This document shows, one piece after another, positions 29,311 to 32,029 of a DNA stretch of 32,029 nucleotides. Position 1 is the first letter of the stretch, and each line of letters starts with the position of its first letter. The notes under the pieces were generated by a model. It was not told the DNA's origin, did no database searches, and saw only the letters and a program-made list of their open reading frames with translations. Source of the stretch: Variovorax sp. CAN15. GTDB lineage: Bacteria; Pseudomonadota; Gammaproteobacteria; Burkholderiales; Burkholderiaceae_C. A program made the position numbers and the translations under genes. The DNA is taken from contig NZ_JASMRZ010000024.1 of assembly GCF_030462475.1 (NCBI RefSeq), positions 1 through 32,029 of the forward strand, given 5' to 3'.

Positions 29311-31470
29311 TCAACCTCCGATGAAGCGCTGGCCCTGCGCGTCTTCGTAAACCGGCCGGCCGCCGGACGTGCCGACTTGGCGCGTCATGCCAGGTGGCAG
29401 GCTGCCAGGGCCCGGGGCTGCGGTAGGTGCGCTGACCTGCGCGAGACGGCGCTCCGACTCCGGCACCTCGGCCAAGATGCCGCGGGTGGCGAGCTCGCGA
29501 TTTCGCCGCTTCTGTTCGATGACCTGCGCACTGTCGCCGGGTTGCGGGAAGTACTGCTGGCGCGCGTTCGCGAACTCCGAATCGGCGATCGCTGCACCGG
29601 ACTCACGCCGCAGCGCGGCGTTGATGAAGTCGCGCTGCGCCTGCTCGACCTGCTGCTGGGCCGGGCTCTGTGTCCAGTTCGCCGCCGCGCCCATGCCAAC
29701 GGCATCTGCAGCACGCTTGATGAGCCCGGGCTGATTCACGCCCGAGGCGGCCATGCGGTTCAGGATGTCTTCAGAGGCAAGCATGCGGCTGCCGAACTGC
29801 AGTGCCTTTGCCTGAGTGTCGTTGAGCGTGTTCTTGCCCTTCGGCGTGTTCGGGTCCTGGGGGCCGCCAGGTATTGGTTCGAGGCCGGTACCGTCAGCCT
29901 TGACGCGGTAGCCCGTGGGCACCCCAGTATTGCCAGCGCGGATGGCGTCGATGCCCAGCCGCGCGCGATCGATGGCGTTTGCTTCCTGCTGCTGCGTGAC
30001 CTGCGCGCGAGTGCGAGCCTCGGTCGCGCGCTCCTGGATCAGCGATCGCTGCGTCTCAGCTGCATCCTTCGCTGCCTGAGCAGCAGCGGCTACGTGCTGC
30101 TGAATCGGTGTCTGAGCGCCCTCGACCTGTTGCGCGAAGACCTGTGCTCCATTGCGGCCCGGAGGAGCGCCACGCGCCAGAGTCGTGCGCAGTGCAGCCC
30201 CATCGAACATTGCCTGGGCGGCGGCTGGACCCGGGTTCTCGATGATTGCAAGGCCGCCTTGCGGAACTGCAGCGTTCGATGCCTGCAGACGCGCCAGCCG
30301 CGCGTTGGTATCTTCCAGGCCGCCGAGTGCACCCGGGCCAGCCCCAGGCGCCGAACCGACGTTCGTTCCCGAGAAACTATTGCCGTTGCGGCTCACGCCC
30401 AGGGGCAGATTCGAAGCCGGATCAGCCGCAGCTGGCGGAACCGCGCCATAGCCGGTCATGGCGTCAACAAGCGGTTCTCCCATCGGGGGTGCCGCGGGCG
30501 CGCCTATCGTTGCAGCCGATGCGCCACCCTGAAACTCGAGGCTTCGCGGGTCGGTCAGGTTATTGAGTCGCTGAGGCGTGGCAGGCGGAGGAGCTACGGC
30601 GGCAGCGGCCGGCACGAAGGTCGAAGGTCCGGTAGCCTGAACGCCGCGCTGCAGGGCGGCGTCGTTCGCGTTGGTGCTGCGCGAGCTGCTTGGACGCGGG
30701 TAGATGCCGAAGACCGCGCCACCGCTTTCCGTCGGGGCCAGAGGCGCGGCGGCAACCGCTGGCGCTTCAGCCGCGAGTCGCTCAGCAGGAGAACGAGGAT
30801 CGGAGCCGGTCATCGAGCGGCCGGCAGCGATGGCGCGATCTGCGCCGAAGTACCCGAGACCACCTCCCACGATGCCGCCAACCACGGCGCCGGGCGGCCC
30901 GAGGACGGAGCCTGCAGCTGCGCCCATTCCGGCACCAGCACCTGCTGCACTCAGCCGGCCGACTCCTTGCGCAGCCTGGGCGGCGACATCGAGCCCCGTG
31001 GCGTTGGGATTCGTCGCAACGTCATAGACCTGCTTTCCTTCCAGACCTACACCGAGTGCGGCACCAGCGCCGCCGAGCGCTCGCGCCACCGGGATGCGAG
31101 CACCAGCAGCCTCGGCGGCCGGCAGAGCTGCAGGTGCTGCCGCAGCCGGAACTCGCGTCGGCTGGACCACGTCGACCGGCCCCATGTTGATGGTCGGCCT
31201 GCGACCGATGATCTCGCTGCTCGGTGCAGCCGGGGCCGTCGTCGTCACCGAGGCATTCGGCGCCGTCGCCGGTACAGCAGTGCCTGCTTGTGCTGGAGGT
31301 AGCTGAGCGGGCGGCACGACATCAGCCATGCCCATGTTGATCGTTGGCCGGCGTCCAATCACGCTTCCCGATGAGGAAGGCGGCACCGCGCCAAGGGAGG
31401 CATTCGCAGCAGGGGGAAGCCGCGGGCGAACGCCAAAGCCTGTTTCGTCGGGCAAGAGTTGAGTCGCCAT
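29311..31470 (-). CDS. Phage virion-associated structural protein (719 aa)
   Basis: This is a large phage protein. Near the N-terminus IGRRPTINMG and a following (M/P)(A/V)DVV occur twice at residues 38-52 and 88-102, exactly 50 residues apart. The region from about 120 to 400 is Ala/Gly/Pro-rich and probably flexible or membrane-active. The C-terminal part from about 560 is ordered and shows a block I recall from structural proteins of tailed phages: FINAALRRESGAAIADSEF followed by QQYFPQPGDSAQVIEQKR. The ATG at 31470 is chosen over an earlier in-frame codon at 31515 because of spacing from AAAGG. It is followed after 4 bases by the 556-aa gene. A role in DNA ejection or tail assembly is inferred. 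Confidence 0.68.
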   Translation of the reverse strand: MATQLLPDETGFGVRPRLPPAANASLGAVPPSSSGSVIGRRPTINMGMADVVPPAQLPPAQAGTAVPATAPNASVTTTAPAAPSSEIIGRRPTINMGPVDVVQPTRVPAAAAPAALPAAEAAGARIPVARALGGAGAALGVGLEGKQVYDVATNPNATGLDVAAQAAQGVGRLSAAGAGAGMGAAAGSVLGPPGAVVGGIVGGGLGYFGADRAIAAGRSMTGSDPRSPAERLAAEAPAVAAAPLAPTESGGAVFGIYPRPSSSRSTNANDAALQRGVQATGPSTFVPAAAAVAPPPATPQRLNNLTDPRSLEFQGGASAATIGAPAAPPMGEPLVDAMTGYGAVPPAAADPASNLPLGVSRNGNSFSGTNVGSAPGAGPGALGGLEDTNARLARLQASNAAVPQGGLAIIENPGPAAAQAMFDGAALRTTLARGAPPGRNGAQVFAQQVEGAQTPIQQHVAAAAQAAKDAAETQRSLIQERATEARTRAQVTQQQEANAIDRARLGIDAIRAGNTGVPTGYRVKADGTGLEPIPGGPQDPNTPKGKNTLNDTQAKALQFGSRMLASEDILNRMAASGVNQPGLIKRAADAVGMGAAANWTQSPAQQQVEQAQRDFINAALRRESGAAIADSEFANARQQYFPQPGDSAQVIEQKRRNRELATRGILAEVPESERRLAQVSAPTAAPGPGSLPPGMTRQVGTSGGRPVYEDAQGQRFIGG

Positions 31471-31590
31471 GGAGACCTTTCTGATGATCCCCGGCATTCT
31501 TCGCGCGCGCGGCACATGGCGCGAACTCTACTGGGGGACCGTTGCTTTCCCTACTGACACCGAATATCGTCAAGCAAATCAGGAGAAGAG

Positions 31591-32007
31591 ATGGCCGACT
31601 CACCGACCCTGCCGCTAGCTTGGCTCAAGTTCCAGGCGATCTGCGTTGTGACTGCAAGTCTCGCAGTCCCCATCGTGATCGCAATAATCGGCAACGCATA
31701 CACAGATGCCCAGAAGCACAGCGAGGTATCAGTCCGCTATGTTGAACTGGCCACCTCGATTCTTAAGAGCCCTCCCACCGAAGAAAACAAGGCCCTGCGA
31801 ACATGGGCTGTTGAAGTGCTGGATGCGACATCACCAGTACGACTGACCCTACATGTCAAGGAGGAGCTCAGCAAAGATGGAATTCAGCCAGATCGCTCTG
31901 GTTTAGATCGTGAAGCGATCTGGGAACTCATGTGCCAAATGGAGTGGAAGAACTCAGAGATGACTAAACACCCCGAATGCGATCGCTACAAGCGTAAGGG
32001 GAAATAG
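31591..32007 (+). CDS. Membrane-anchored hypothetical protein (138 aa)
   Basis: The first 35 residues hold one hydrophobic segment (about 14-34, AICVVTASLAVPIVIAIIG), followed by a soluble domain with YVELATSILKSPPTEENKALRTWAVEVLDATSPV and a charged, Cys-containing end. An N-terminal anchor with the rest in the cytoplasm or periplasm is expected. AGGAGA precedes the ATG. It diverges from the late operon, leaving 120 bases between the two starts, in which a weak TTGCTT-N17-TATCGT promoter can be drawn (31542-31570). It is probably a moron gene carried by the prophage; its function is unknown. Confidence 0.7.
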   Translation: MADSPTLPLAWLKFQAICVVTASLAVPIVIAIIGNAYTDAQKHSEVSVRYVELATSILKSPPTEENKALRTWAVEVLDATSPVRLTLHVKEELSKDGIQPDRSGLDREAIWELMCQMEWKNSEMTKHPECDRYKRKGK

Positions 32008-32029
32008 ATCTAGACCTCTGTCAGCGCCT

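Noticed and set aside
29377..31302. Long plus-strand frame opposite the 719-aa virion protein
   Set aside because: Arg/Cys/Ser-rich with no motif. The minus frame has a recognisable phage block, ordered repeats and close coupling to the next gene.
21200..32029. Second copy of the tRNA-Lys 3' end (att repeat) inside the window
   Set aside because: Looked for the GTTCGAGTCACTCAGGGCCC segment to the right of the tRNA and found only short chance matches of CAGGGCC.

Overview
The window looks like a piece of chromosome from a high-GC betaproteobacterium of the family Comamonadaceae, most likely Variovorax or a close relative. The reasons are the strong G/C bias at third codon positions, the polA / small secreted protein / thrB (aminoglycoside-phosphotransferase-type homoserine kinase) / BPSS1780-type membrane protein order, and the catabolic cluster with its LysR regulator. 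This taxonomic call is inference from gene content, not from a search.

Positions 1-10,200 hold a catabolic and transport region that reads as a D-amino-acid and peptide utilisation locus. It has a Dpp/Opp-type ABC ATPase, an N-acyl-D-amino-acid deacylase, a glutamate/aspartate-type periplasmic binding protein, an Asp/Glu racemase, a DadA-like FAD oxidoreductase, a LysR regulator and an exported M20 peptidase. A small acidic protein, a ZIP metal transporter with two His-rich segments and an exported dienelactone hydrolase-like protein lie between them. Positions 10,290-19,214 hold housekeeping genes: polA, a small secreted protein, thrB, a membrane protein, a UvrD/PcrA helicase and guaC. The guaC leader carries a terminator-like hairpin and repeats. 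Positions 19,221-21,282 hold an arylformamidase-like hydrolase, tRNA-Ala(CGC), an SDR oxidoreductase and tRNA-Lys(CTT), which has a good promoter and terminator.

Immediately after tRNA-Lys the content changes to prophage-type accessory DNA, which runs to the end of the window. It has a NinX-like (DUF2591) protein, an SRAP/YedK-type SOS peptidase, several small unknown proteins, a KilA-N-like protein that may be related to BstA abortive-infection proteins, an exported thermonuclease, a HicA-HicB toxin-antitoxin pair and AT-rich hypotheticals. On the minus strand are two large virion or ejection-type proteins with repeated N-terminal peptides, and a membrane-anchored unknown diverges from them at the right edge. 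I read this as the end of a late operon followed by morons lying between the virion genes and the tRNA-Lys attachment site. No integrase and no second attachment site are visible.

The most interesting non-coding structure is in the prophage part. Two exact CTGT-N8-ACAG LexA-type boxes lie at 22,706 and 24,007. Between the second box and the KilA-N-like gene is an AT-rich stretch with DnaA-box-like sequences. On the minus strand of the same stretch is a candidate small RNA with its own promoter-like sequence, a long stem and an intrinsic terminator (about 24,229-24,315). Further sites are an 18-bp perfect palindrome at 21,307 and paired operator-like palindromes around the hicAB promoter.
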